Position numbers and translations under genes: made by a program. Shown here piece by piece: positions 1-7,373 of a stretch of DNA of 64,000 nucleotides. Location of the stretch: contig DASTYT010000101.1 of NCBI GenBank assembly GCA_035764725.1, forward strand, positions 1-64,000, in the 5' to 3' direction. This DNA comes from Candidatus Methylomirabilota bacterium (GTDB lineage: Bacteria; Methylomirabilota; Methylomirabilia; Rokubacteriales; CSP1-6). Within the stretch, counting starts at the first letter, position 1, and each line of letters begins with the position of its first letter. Under the pieces are notes generated by a model. The model had not been told where the DNA came from, made no database searches, and saw only the letters and a list, made by a program, of their open reading frames with translations.

Positions 1-24
1 CTGGCGGCACTTCGCGGCGGGCTG

Positions 25-177
25 TCATCGCGTGTGCTCCTCGAGGAAGGCCACCAACATCACGCGGACGATATTCGGGAGCAGTTCGCCGCGCTGCACC
101 TCGGTCAGCCCCGCCACGCTGTAAACGATGGGGGCTGCGGCGCGGAATATAGGGCGCTCGACCTGAGTCGCGTCCAT
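25..177 (-). CDS. hypothetical 50-residue protein
   Basis: A short reading frame on the minus strand, starting at an ATG at 175-177 and ending in TGA at 25-27. The last ~40 residues read like ordinary protein (hydrophobic and charged residues alternate, ending FLEEHTR), and third codon positions are mostly G or C, as in genuine genes here. The frame stays open upstream to 375, but that part looks non-coding. I do not recognise a family and see no clear ribosome binding site. It may be a genuine small gene or the tail of a decayed one. Confidence 0.3.
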   Translation of the reverse strand: MDATQVERPIFRAAAPIVYSVAGLTEVQRGELLPNIVRVMLVAFLEEHTR

Positions 178-449
178 CGCGCCGGTGCGACACGCTACCC
201 TCAGCTCACCACCTGAGCAGATTGGGGAGCACTCCAGCACGCCCGCTGCCTGGAGGTGAGGGGCGTTCGACAGGCTGGGCATTGGCGGGAGGCTAACACG
301 GGGCCACGATGCAACCGTGCGAAATTGCAGCGTACAAAAGGTATCTGAAGTACGCGGCTTTCCAGATATTATCATGTCGTATCAGCCCAAGGCCCTCACA
401 GCCCAACGCTTGGCTTTAACGGTGCGGCCCGAGAGAGGACTTTTGTCTA
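178..449. other. intergenic stretch, nothing recognisable
   Basis: Base composition is more AT-rich than the rest of the window. I see no convincing reading frame, hairpin or tRNA. A purine-rich GAGAGAGGA at 431-439 probably serves as the ribosome binding site of the following J-domain gene. Confidence 0.4.
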
Positions 450-1037
450 GTGCCTATGCCGAGCAGTCCTGACCATTACGACGTCCTTCAAGTCAGCCGG
501 GCGGCCCAGCCCATGATCATCACCAAGGCTTACCGGCTGCTCGCCGCCTTCTACCATCCAGACAACAAGGAGACCGGCGACCGCGAGGCGTTCCACAATG
601 TCGTCGCCGCCTACCACGTGCTGTGCGATCCAGTCCGCCGGGCGGCGTACGACCGCGAGACCTTCGGCACGGCCTCGCCGCCCCCAGGCAATGGCGGTCC
701 CCCAGAGCGAGAACTCTCGGAGCGACGTACCGAGGACGAGCGAGATTTGCGTCGTCAGCTGTTACAGGCCCTCTACAACATGCGCCGTGCTGAGCCACAC
801 CATCCAAGCTTGCCGCTCATGGTCATCCCCGAACTCTTCGGCTGCTCGATCGACGAGGCACAGTTCACGCTGTGGTATCTCCGAGGAAAGAAGTTCATCG
901 AGATGACAGACGACGGGATGGCGATCACGGTGGCCGGTGTCGACTTCGTCGAAGGCCAGGATGTTGGGCCGACTACCGAGACTCCACCCGATCCTGCGCT
1001 GGGCCCCGGATTGTTCATGCTCGGGGCAGGCGACTAG
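450..1037 (+). CDS. J-domain (DnaJ-like) protein with a C-terminal alpha-helical/winged-helix-like region
   Basis: A J-domain spans residues ~8-70 and holds the HPD tripeptide at 36-38 (YHPDNK) that stimulates Hsp70/DnaK ATPase in this family, plus a DPVRRAAYDR-like helix IV. There is no Gly/Phe region, zinc-finger or DnaJ C-terminal domain, so this is a type III J-protein, not DnaJ itself. After a proline/glycine linker (~73-88), residues ~95-165 form a compact domain resembling a small winged helix (ELFGCSIDEAQFTLWYLRGKKFIE); its partner or target is unknown. The start used is GTG at 450, with GAGAGAGGA about 10 nt upstream; ATG at 456 is the alternative. It stands alone. J-domain identification is firm, the specific role is not. 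Confidence 0.8.
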   Translation: MPMPSSPDHYDVLQVSRAAQPMIITKAYRLLAAFYHPDNKETGDREAFHNVVAAYHVLCDPVRRAAYDRETFGTASPPPGNGGPPERELSERRTEDERDLRRQLLQALYNMRRAEPHHPSLPLMVIPELFGCSIDEAQFTLWYLRGKKFIEMTDDGMAITVAGVDFVEGQDVGPTTETPPDPALGPGLFMLGAGD

Positions 1038-1186
1038 ACTGGACGGTTCAGGCCGGGGCACCATTTCGGTCCCGCCTCCCCGGAGTGCAATTCTTGTCGG
1101 TGTCATTCCCGTAACGGTCGCCGGACTGTAAGGACATCTGGCAAGTCACTGATTCGTAAGGTCCTTCCCATTGGCCCTTGCCTTGC

Positions 1187-1192
1187 TACTAT
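1187..1192 (+). promoter_or_regulatory. possible -10 element (TACTAT) just before the nuclease gene
   Basis: TACTAT lies 7 nt upstream of an in-frame ATG at 1200, the same short spacing seen at other genes in this window. No good -35 is visible. If used, it would make a nearly leaderless mRNA starting around 1199. Confidence 0.25.
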
Positions 1193-1241
1193 GGTGCCTA
1201 TGGAGCGGCGTGGCCCGGGACGGCATCCGAGGAGACGCGTG

Positions 1242-2042
1242 GTGGCACGGTGGCTTGCGCATGCCATTGTCTTGCTCGTACTCGGCTTCGCGGGCGTGGC
1301 CAGCGGCACCATCGCGGCGCTCGAGGCGGGTGAACCGCTCACGGGGCGCGTCGTGCGGGTGATGGATGGCGATACCATCGCCGTGCGCATCGACAAGAAG
1401 GTCCTCACGGTGCGCTACATCGGCATCAACACGCGCGAGTCCAAGATGCCGGCGGACAGCATGATCGCAGGCCCCACCGAGGCCGCCGAGTTCAACCGGG
1501 CGCTGGTCCTGGGGCAGACAGTGCGCCTCGAGATGGATCAACAGGAGAGGGACGCGCAGGGGCGCACGCTCGCCTATGTGTACGTGGGCGATCTCATGGT
1601 CAACGCCGAGATGGTCGCCAACGGCTACGCCGCGGTCTCGATCACGCCGCCGAACGCCATGCACGAGGACATGCTCCAGCAGCTCCAGTGGCAGGCCCGG
1701 CTGCTCAAGGTGGGGCGCTGGCGTGACTCGCCCTACATCTCGCGCGAGCCGGTGCGCAAGCCCAGCCCGCCGAGCCAGTCGGCCTCCACGGTGCCCGGGG
1801 GCGCGCGGCGGCCGGCCGCGCCGCCGCGGCAGTACGGCACCGTGGATCGTCCGGGCGCCGAGCCGCACGATGCCTGGACGTGCCCGATCTCGCACCCGGT
1901 GAAGGGCGCGCTGTTGCCGGGGTCGAACGAGCGCGTATTCCACATGCCGGGCGGCGAGGGATACGCGAAGGTCCAACCCGAGCGGTGCTACGCCAGCGCC
2001 GAGGAAGCCCGCGAGGACGGCGGGCGCCGCGTCCAGCGCTGA
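1242..2042 (+). CDS. secreted thermonuclease-like (SNase) nuclease with C-terminal PERC-motif domain
   Basis: With the GTG at 1242 as start (GAGGAG 7 nt upstream) the protein has 266 residues and begins with a hydrophobic signal sequence (~1-25). Residues ~33-170 form a staphylococcal-nuclease OB-fold: DGDT (D44), RYIGINTRE (R58, T64, E66) and QGRTLAYVYV (R108) line up with the catalytic and Ca-binding residues of SNase, except that the Asp equivalent to D40 is Asn (GINT), a common bacterial variant. After a Pro/Ala-rich linker, residues ~205-260 form a small domain with CPISHPVKG, FHMPGG and PERCY motifs that is found attached to SNase domains in other bacteria. Likely a calcium-dependent nuclease acting outside the cytoplasm. 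In-frame ATGs at 1191 and 1200 are alternative starts. Confidence 0.82.
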   Translation: MARWLAHAIVLLVLGFAGVASGTIAALEAGEPLTGRVVRVMDGDTIAVRIDKKVLTVRYIGINTRESKMPADSMIAGPTEAAEFNRALVLGQTVRLEMDQQERDAQGRTLAYVYVGDLMVNAEMVANGYAAVSITPPNAMHEDMLQQLQWQARLLKVGRWRDSPYISREPVRKPSPPSQSASTVPGGARRPAAPPRQYGTVDRPGAEPHDAWTCPISHPVKGALLPGSNERVFHMPGGEGYAKVQPERCYASAEEAREDGGRRVQR

Positions 2043-2053
2043 GCTCGCTCAGC
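2038..2053. terminator. hairpin spanning two convergent stop codons
   Basis: A perfect 6-bp inverted repeat (GCTGAG / CTCAGC, 4-nt loop) spans the gap between the nuclease stop and the GYD-protein stop. No T-run follows on either strand, so any bidirectional terminator activity would be weak. Confidence 0.3.
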
Positions 2054-2375
2054 CGCCCGGCGGCCGGTAGCCCGCGCCCTGGGCAAGCAACATCGCGTCG
2101 AACCCCTCGTCGGGCTGCATGAGCGGCGTCGTCTTGATCTCCTTCACCGCGCCGCCCGCCGCCACCGCCATCGACACCGCCGCGGCGTTCACGTTGTCGG
2201 GCACGTCGAAGAACATCACGACGTCGTAGTCGCCCCAGCAGTAGTACCAGGCGTGCAGGATCCCGCCGAGCTTCTCGATCACCGGTCGCATCGCCTCCAG
2301 CCGGTTCTCGGGGCGCTGGACCAGCTTGCTCCACGCGGTGCTCGTGTAGGCGGCCTGAACCATGTAGGTGGGCAT
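2049..2375 (-). CDS. GYD-domain protein
   Basis: A 108-residue protein matching the GYD domain over its whole length: it opens MPTYMVQAAYT, continues with a helix RPENRLEAMRPVIEKLGG, and has the WGDYDVVMFFDVPDN core that gives the family its name. GYD proteins form small ferredoxin-like alpha/beta folds; their biochemical role is not established. The ATG at 2373-2375 is preceded by AAGGAGG at good spacing, so the longer open frame upstream is not used. It converges on the nuclease gene with only 6 nt between stops, and has its own promoter candidate upstream. Confidence 0.85.
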   Translation of the reverse strand: MPTYMVQAAYTSTAWSKLVQRPENRLEAMRPVIEKLGGILHAWYYCWGDYDVVMFFDVPDNVNAAAVSMAVAAGGAVKEIKTTPLMQPDEGFDAMLLAQGAGYRPPGG

Positions 2376-2425
2376 GCGCGCCTCCTTGCCGGGCGCGCCA
2401 GCGGCGCCGCCCGGGCCGTGGGCCC

Positions 2426-2455
2426 ACCGTAGTCCCGGGCGTCCGTCAGGGTCAA
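2426..2455 (-). promoter_or_regulatory. candidate sigma-70 promoter for the GYD gene
   Basis: TTGACC (2450-2455) and TACGGT (2426-2431), read on the minus strand, are separated by 18 nt. The predicted transcript start near 2419 leaves a leader of ~44 nt that contains the ribosome binding site of the GYD gene. Confidence 0.4.
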
Positions 2456-2555
2456 GCTGGCGGCGAGCTTCCCGAAGCCGTCGGGGAACTTTACGTCCCG
2501 ATGACACTCCTCAGGGCATGAAAGCTAACTGATTGAAATGTCGCGCATGTCGTGA

Positions 2556-2571
2556 CGGCACCAATCATGCA
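2556..2571 (+). promoter_or_regulatory. possible sigma-54 -24/-12 promoter
   Basis: The sequence CGGCAC-N5-ATGCA keeps the GG (2557-2558) and GC (2569-2570) dinucleotides at the exact sigma-54 spacing, with two departures from TGGCAC-N5-TTGCA. It lies ~65 nt upstream of the gene at 2637. An rpoN gene is present in this window. One such match can arise by chance. Confidence 0.22.
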
Positions 2572-2636
2572 CTCGGTGCCGCTCGGTCACCGAGAGAAGA
2601 GGATCGGCCAATCACCGGATCGGTGCAGGGGACCTC

Positions 2637-3209
2637 ATGACGGAGCTACTCTTCCTCGTGTCGCGCCAGCGTGCCGAGCTCGCCAGCCACCTGAGCCACG
2701 AATTCGCGGGCGGCGACGTGCACGTGCTGATCGACCGGCGCAAAGCCGAGCGGCGCCGCAGCGCGGGCGGGCATCCCGGCAGGGCGCGGGAGCGCCGCGG
2801 CCACGAGCGCCGCACGCGGCGGGCGACCGATCACGAGCTCCGGTCGATCGGCTACTCCATCGTCCCGCTGGAAGCGCCGCCGGACCGCGCGCTCGAGACG
2901 GTGGCGCCGGTGAGCCCGAGCGCGGTGCGTGAGGTGGCGCGCTATCTTGGCGAGGCCTTTCGCCTCGCCACGCCGATCCCATCGTGGGACCTGCGGCGTG
3001 ACGGGCAGGGGTTCGTGCTCCTCGACCAGGAAGGACGACCCGTGCATCGCCTGCTCTTCGCCAAGGAATTCCTCGACTATTACGGACGGCAGGTCGAGGA
3101 CCGCATCCCGCGGCTGCTGGACGAGTGGAAGCTCGTCCAGTACGTCGAGATGGCCGGGCCCGAGATGGTGCTCGTGTCCTCCTACGGGGTGCGCACCGGC
3201 GGCTGGTAG
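2637..3209 (+). CDS. conserved-looking hypothetical protein, 190 residues
   Basis: Not assigned to a named family. Residues 1-32 (MTELLFLVSRQRAEL...VHVLIDRR) look like a compact alpha/beta start; 33-62 is a very Arg/Glu-rich stretch (RRKAERRRS, ERRGHERRTRR); then RSIGYSIVPLE; and residues ~95-190 form a second region rich in aromatic residues (LLFAKEFLDYYGRQVEDRI, PEMVLVSSYG). No signal peptide or membrane segment. I recall similar N-termini with the ERR-rich stretch as frequent in Rokubacteria genomes, which is memory and not a search. The ATG is preceded by CAGGGGA. A weak sigma-54-like site lies upstream. Confidence 0.6.
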   Translation: MTELLFLVSRQRAELASHLSHEFAGGDVHVLIDRRKAERRRSAGGHPGRARERRGHERRTRRATDHELRSIGYSIVPLEAPPDRALETVAPVSPSAVREVARYLGEAFRLATPIPSWDLRRDGQGFVLLDQEGRPVHRLLFAKEFLDYYGRQVEDRIPRLLDEWKLVQYVEMAGPEMVLVSSYGVRTGGW

Positions 3210-3221
3210 CCTCTCCGTGCG

Positions 3222-3989
3222 CTAGCGCGCGCAGGTGTTGTGCCGGCCGCCGTCCACGAAGACACAGTTGCCCGTGATCATCCCCGCGCGGTCCGAGGCG
3301 AGGAAGCAGATCATGTCCGCCACTTCCTCGGGCTCGCCGATGCGCCCGATGGGGTGCGTGGTGCGGCTCCGCTCCACGAACGCGGCGTAGTCGCTCTCGC
3401 TCATGCCGCTGCGCCGGTGCAGGTTCGTCCGGGTCACCCCGGGATTCACGGCATTGATGCGCACGCCTTTCGGGGCCAGCTCGAGCGAGGTGCACATCAC
3501 GAACTGGTCCACCGCCGCCTTGCTGCAGCAGTAGGCGAGCACGCCGGGAAACGCCCGCTGCCCGTTGACGCTCGAGACCACCACCACATTGCCCTTGCGG
3601 GGGATGAGGGCGGGGAGAGCGAGCTGGACCAGCCGGAACACGGAGCGGACATTGACCGCCATCATCTGGTCCCAGAGCTCGGCCGACGTCGTCTCGACGG
3701 TGCCGGTGCCGATGACGCCCGCGCCGCACACGAGCACGTCGAGCCCGCCGAAGGCGCGCACCGTCTCGTCCACCGCGCGCCGGACGTCCTCTTCGCGCGT
3801 CACGTCGGCGGTCACCGCGACCGCGCGCTCGCCCGCCGCGCCCATGGCGGCCCGCGTGGCCGTGAGAGCGGCGCGGTCCCGGCCGACCAAGGCCACACGC
3901 GCGCCCTCCGCGCCGAAGCGGGCCGCGGCGGCGCGGCCGATGCCGCTGGTCGCCCCGGTGACCAGGACTGCCTTGTCGGTGAAGCTCAT
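3222..3989 (-). CDS. short-chain dehydrogenase/reductase (SDR)
   Basis: A 255-residue classical SDR. The N-terminal Rossmann fold has the NAD(P)-binding TGATSGIG motif (~11-18); an Arg after the second strand (LVGRDR) suggests NADP(H) preference. VVVSSVNG supplies the catalytic Ser and AYCCSK the Tyr and Lys of the YxxxK pair; NPGVTRTNLH and the C-terminal GNCVFVDGG are typical. Substrate cannot be inferred. The ATG at 3987-3989 has AAAGGAG just upstream, so the longer upstream open frame is not used. It converges on the preceding gene with a 12-nt gap containing the short palindrome GCGCTAGCGC. Confidence 0.87.
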   Translation of the reverse strand: MSFTDKAVLVTGATSGIGRAAAARFGAEGARVALVGRDRAALTATRAAMGAAGERAVAVTADVTREEDVRRAVDETVRAFGGLDVLVCGAGVIGTGTVETTSAELWDQMMAVNVRSVFRLVQLALPALIPRKGNVVVVSSVNGQRAFPGVLAYCCSKAAVDQFVMCTSLELAPKGVRINAVNPGVTRTNLHRRSGMSESDYAAFVERSRTTHPIGRIGEPEEVADMICFLASDRAGMITGNCVFVDGGRHNTCAR

Positions 3990-4113
3990 GACGATCTCCT
4001 TTGGGGATGCGGGATGAAGGCCGCGTGTGCCGGCGGGCCGACGCGCGGTCGCCTCGGGGAGCCTAGCACGGCGCCGCCGTGCCGGGCGCTCGCGCGTCGG
4101 ACGCCCGCATTTC

Positions 4114-4143
4114 TTGACTCGCGCGCGGGCCACCGCCTAGCAT
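4114..4143 (+). promoter_or_regulatory. sigma-70 promoter placing transcription start at the bactofilin ATG
   Basis: TTGACT (4114-4119), 18-nt spacer, TAGCAT (4138-4143). The ATG at 4150 begins 7 nt after the -10, where initiation is expected, so the mRNA would be leaderless. No Shine-Dalgarno sequence precedes the ATG, which fits. Confidence 0.5.
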
Positions 4144-4149
4144 GAAGCC

Positions 4150-4641
4150 ATGATCAACGCGATGCGGTCGGCTCTCGGCTACTTCGGCCTCGTGAGCGCG
4201 GACTCTCCGCGCCGCACGGACGCGATCGATCGGATGCCGGCGCTCACGCGCGGCGCGCGCGCGTCGACGACGCTTGACGGACCCGGCCTCGGCAGCCGCC
4301 TCGTGCTGCGCGGCGAGGTCAGCGGCGAGGGCGACTTCCACATCCACGGCAAGTTCGAGGGCGAGATCAACGTCACCGGCAAGGTCTTCGTCGCCGAGGG
4401 CGCCCAGGTCGACGCCAACATCAACGCCGCCGCCATCCAGATCGGCGGCGTGGTCCGCGGCAACCTCTCCGCGTCCACGCGCGTGGAGATCCTGCCGTCG
4501 GGGGTGCTCACCGGCACGCTGAAGACCGGGAGCTTCTCCGCCGCCGACGGCGCCTCCGTCAAGGGCGAGATCTGGGTGGAGCGCGCCGGTCTCGGCGCGG
4601 GCCTGGGCGCGCGTCCCGTCGAGCTCCGCAGCGGAAGCTGA
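4150..4641 (+). CDS. bactofilin (polymer-forming cytoskeletal protein)
   Basis: A 163-residue protein with the bactofilin (DUF583) domain at ~45-145: a series of short beta-helix rungs with alternating hydrophobic and Gly/Ala positions (SRLVLRGEVSGEGDFHIHGKF; GEINVTGKVFVAEGAQVDAN; GVVRGNLSASTRVEILPSG; LTGTLKTGSFSAADGASVKGE). Bactofilins polymerise without nucleotides into filaments that scaffold envelope or shape functions. The N-terminal ~40 residues are a non-repetitive tail of the type that often contacts the membrane. It is followed 12 nt later by a TPR membrane protein in the same direction, probably co-expressed. Confidence 0.9.
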   Translation: MINAMRSALGYFGLVSADSPRRTDAIDRMPALTRGARASTTLDGPGLGSRLVLRGEVSGEGDFHIHGKFEGEINVTGKVFVAEGAQVDANINAAAIQIGGVVRGNLSASTRVEILPSGVLTGTLKTGSFSAADGASVKGEIWVERAGLGAGLGARPVELRSGS

Positions 4642-4647
4642 TACTCT
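4642..4647 (+). promoter_or_regulatory. possible -10 element (TACTCT) just before the TPR gene
   Basis: TACTCT overlaps the end of the bactofilin gene and lies 6 nt before the GTG at 4654. It could drive a leaderless mRNA of the TPR gene. No matching -35 is clear. Confidence 0.22.
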
Positions 4648-4653
4648 AGGGGC

Positions 4654-5313
4654 GTGCTCGACACGCTCCGCGCCTTCCTCAGCGACTCCCGCACCATCCG
4701 CCTCGGCCTGATCGCCGTCGCCGTCCTCGTCGCCGTGGGCGCGCTCGCGCTCGGCGGCTGGGCGTGGTGGCAGAGCCAGCAGGCCCAGGGCGCGATGGCC
4801 CTGGCCGCCGCCACCGACCTGGCCCAGGCCGCCCAGGCGCCCGGCGCATCACCCGCCGCGCGCGCCGCCGCCATCCAAGCGCTGGAGGCCGTGATCTCCC
4901 AGCATCCCCGCTATGCGGGCGTTCCGCAGGCCGCGTATCGCCTGGGGAATCTCCGCTACGCCGCCGATGAATATGCCGCAGCCCGCGGCGCCTATCAGGT
5001 CGCGCTGGCCCAGGGTGCCACGGGAACCATCCGCACGCTGGCCGCGGTCGGTATCGGCTACACCTGGGAGGCGGAGAAGGACCTCGCCAAGGCCCAGACG
5101 GCGTACGAGGCGGCGCTGACCGGGCTCGCGCCCACGGACTTCCTCTACGAGGGGATCCTGCTCGATCTGGCCCGCGTGCAGGAGTTCGGCGGACGCCGCG
5201 AGGCCGCGATCGAGACGTATCAGCGGCTCCTCAAGGACGTCCCGGACAGCCGCCGCGGCGACGACGTGCGCACGCGGATCGCGTCGCTGCAGAGCAGCCC
5301 CGCCAAGCCCTAG
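4654..5313 (+). CDS. membrane-anchored tetratricopeptide-repeat protein
   Basis: A 219-residue protein with a short cytoplasmic start, one membrane helix (~16-38, ending GGWAWWQ) and an outward-facing domain of helical TPR-type repeats. Visible repeats include AAIQALEAVISQHPRYAGVPQ, AAYRLGNLRYAADEY, ARGAYQVALAQGA and REAAIETYQRLLKDVPDSRRG. The layout resembles YfgM and other anchored TPR scaffolds, but no specific function can be given. It starts with GTG at 4654, 12 nt after the bactofilin stop. Confidence 0.75.
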   Translation: MLDTLRAFLSDSRTIRLGLIAVAVLVAVGALALGGWAWWQSQQAQGAMALAAATDLAQAAQAPGASPAARAAAIQALEAVISQHPRYAGVPQAAYRLGNLRYAADEYAAARGAYQVALAQGATGTIRTLAAVGIGYTWEAEKDLAKAQTAYEAALTGLAPTDFLYEGILLDLARVQEFGGRREAAIETYQRLLKDVPDSRRGDDVRTRIASLQSSPAKP

Positions 5314-5429
5314 CGCGCCATCTTCCGCCGGCCCTCGCCGGGCCCTTCCGCGCCAGGTCGGAACTTCCGATAAGAAGTATTATGTCAATCTCCGGACGAG
5401 CGGTCCGCCCGTCGACTCACCGCCTTCCT

Positions 5430-6545
5430 CTAGGGGTGCGCCAGCGGCGTGAACCGCACGGCGTTCCAGTCCACGTGAGCGATGCCGAAGAAGGCGCCCC
5501 GCGCAGCATCAAAGGCCCAACGTCCGTAGACGCCCCTGTTGATGGCGCTGCCCTCGGGCACGGGCAGCGGGCCCGCGGGCAGCTTGACCAGCACCTTCGC
5601 GTCGAGATCCATCGTCCACACCTCGTTCTGCCCGGCCCAGCCGTACCAGAGCCCGCTGGGGTGTTTGGCGAGCCCGGGGCCCTGCACCCGAAAGAAATCG
5701 GTGGCGCCGGTGAACGTCCACCGCTGCGCGCCGGCGTTGAGATCGTCGAGCGAGATGACCTGGATGGCGTCACACGGAGCGCCCTTATACACCCCCGCGC
5801 CCTGCGTCGCGTAGCCGCAGCGAGGACCGACGAAGAGGGCGAGGCGCCGCTCGGGGTCGATGCGGAACATCAGCGCCGGATCGGGCTCGGCCACCGCGGG
5901 CTGCGGGCCGATCACGCGCTCCCAGACGCCGGCGTCGAAGTCGTAGCGATGCAGCGCCCCGTTACGGGCCACGAAGTAGCCGAGCCGCCGCGTAGGGTCG
6001 TAATCGATCATCGCGGTGACGGTGGACCCCGGCGCGTCCGGCAGCTGCTCCCAGCGCGCGGGCGTCTCCCCGAGGTGGAGCAACCAGCTCGTCCGCAGCC
6101 CGCCACCCGACCCCGAATAACCCGAGCCGCCAACCATCCACACCGCGTCGAGATGGCTCACGTAGGCGAGCCCGGCATAGGTGTGGCGGGATGTCGGGAC
6201 GCCGTCCGGATTCGGATCGACGGGATTGCCCGGCCGTGGCGGCGGGGTCTGGGAGGGCTCCGCCACCAGGCGCGACGCGCGGCCGTCGGCGTACACGGCG
6301 ACCGCCCCGTTCCACCACGAGTCGGCGTGGCCGCCGCCAATGACGATCAGGCGCTGGCGACGGCTGTCGTAGGCGGCGCCGCTCCAGGCCGCGGTCACTG
6401 CCGAGCCGGCGGAACCTGGAGGCACGAGCGCGCGCAACGAGGTGCCGGGCAGCGCTTCCCAGCGGCCACCCGACGCCTGGCCCCACGCCGGCGCGGGCAG
6501 CGCCAGGAAGATCAGCAGGCCGACGCGGCGAAGCCGGTCCCCCAC
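5430..6545 (-). CDS. secreted beta-propeller-like protein
   Basis: A 371-residue protein with a signal peptide (~8-22, LLIFLALPAPAWGQ) followed by repeated blade-like strands: GAAYDSRRQRLIVIGGGHAD, YAGLAYVSHLDAVWMVGGSGY, AMIDYDPTRRLGYFVARN, LMFRIDPERRLALFVGPR, LWYGWAGQNEVWTMDLD and WAFDAARGAFFGIAHV. The pattern of Gly-Gly before polar loops and repeated xxYDxxRxxLxVxGG units is kelch/propeller-like. Such proteins bind ligands or glycans; the ligand is unknown. Start is GTG at 6545, 7 nt after the stop of the PaaA-like gene, so it is probably the last gene of the long minus-strand string. The 116 nt beyond its stop hold only weak hairpins. Confidence 0.7.
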   Translation of the reverse strand: MGDRLRRVGLLIFLALPAPAWGQASGGRWEALPGTSLRALVPPGSAGSAVTAAWSGAAYDSRRQRLIVIGGGHADSWWNGAVAVYADGRASRLVAEPSQTPPPRPGNPVDPNPDGVPTSRHTYAGLAYVSHLDAVWMVGGSGYSGSGGGLRTSWLLHLGETPARWEQLPDAPGSTVTAMIDYDPTRRLGYFVARNGALHRYDFDAGVWERVIGPQPAVAEPDPALMFRIDPERRLALFVGPRCGYATQGAGVYKGAPCDAIQVISLDDLNAGAQRWTFTGATDFFRVQGPGLAKHPSGLWYGWAGQNEVWTMDLDAKVLVKLPAGPLPVPEGSAINRGVYGRWAFDAARGAFFGIAHVDWNAVRFTPLAHP

Positions 6546-6552
6546 CCCGCCA

Positions 6553-7371
6553 CTAGCCCGGAATCTGCGCCTCTTCCGGCAACTGATCCCATGCCGGCTT
6601 CCACTCCGGCACGGTAAGGCCGGCGGCGCCCGCCAGCGCCGTGACTTCGGCGGCGAAGGCTCGGCGCACCTCGTCGTTGTCGCGCACCTTGAGGCGATAC
6701 TTCTGGTAGACGCGGTTCTTCGGCGAGCCGGGCCGTCCGAAGATGTTCATGGTGCGGACGAACCAGCGGTCGAGCGCCTGCTGGGCCTCGGCGCGCGTGG
6801 CGTCGTTCTGAGTCAGCCGCTGCACCCAGAGCTCGCCGTGCCGGATATGCATCTTCTCCTCTTTGAAGATGCCCTCGATGGCGCGCACCCACGGCCCGTA
6901 GGAGCAGTGGCGCACGTCCTCGAGCTGATGCCCGGCGCCCCGGTCCATGCAGAAGTTGAAGAAGATGAAGTCCGCCCAGCGGTCGATCGGGTAGTAGAAG
7001 ATGTTCACGCGCTTGTCCGCGGCGACACGCGCGGTCCCGATATCGGCCGCGCTATCGTCGAGGCGCAGCGTGAAGTCGTGCCGTCCCACGTGGCCGGCCA
7101 CGTCCACGCCCAGGTCCTCGAGGAGCCCGTACATCACGTGGGCGTGGCGCACCTCGTCCTTCACGATCTGGGCGACCACGTGCTTCTCCTCGATGGTGGG
7201 CGCCTTCATGATCCATGGCACGTAGCCGAAGGCCCCCGCCAGCTCGGAGTCGGCCTGCATGGTCATGAGATGGATGAGGTTCTTCCGGTAGTCGTCGGTC
7301 ATCTCCTCCGCGGACTCGATGCGCTCCCCCGCCTCGATCCGAGCGAGCAAGCGTGCGTCCTTGCCGTCCAT
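6553..7371 (-). CDS. PaaA-family di-iron monooxygenase-like protein
   Basis: A 272-residue four-helix-bundle protein of the PaaA/PaaC (phenylacetyl-CoA epoxidase) family. Likely iron ligands are visible: E43 (DSELAG), E73 and H76 in DEVRH, D143 (FCMDRG), and E172 and H175 in EEKMH. The presence of all ligands argues for the catalytic PaaA type and not structural PaaC. It follows paaK directly (ATGA overlap if the ATG at 7377 is used; the ATG at 7371 is better spaced from AAAGGAG). No paaB, C, D or E genes lie nearby, so the electron-transfer and structural partners are elsewhere or different. A role oxidising an aryl-CoA thioester made by the neighbouring ligase is inference. Confidence 0.75.
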   Translation of the reverse strand: MDGKDARLLARIEAGERIESAEEMTDDYRKNLIHLMTMQADSELAGAFGYVPWIMKAPTIEEKHVVAQIVKDEVRHAHVMYGLLEDLGVDVAGHVGRHDFTLRLDDSAADIGTARVAADKRVNIFYYPIDRWADFIFFNFCMDRGAGHQLEDVRHCSYGPWVRAIEGIFKEEKMHIRHGELWVQRLTQNDATRAEAQQALDRWFVRTMNIFGRPGSPKNRVYQKYRLKVRDNDEVRRAFAAEVTALAGAAGLTVPEWKPAWDQLPEEAQIPG

Positions 7372-7373
7372 GC

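Noticed and set aside
5314..5429. Intrinsic terminator between the convergent TPR and propeller genes
   Set aside because: Only short 5-bp stems (5330-5344 and 5363-5378) without T-runs were found, too weak to call.
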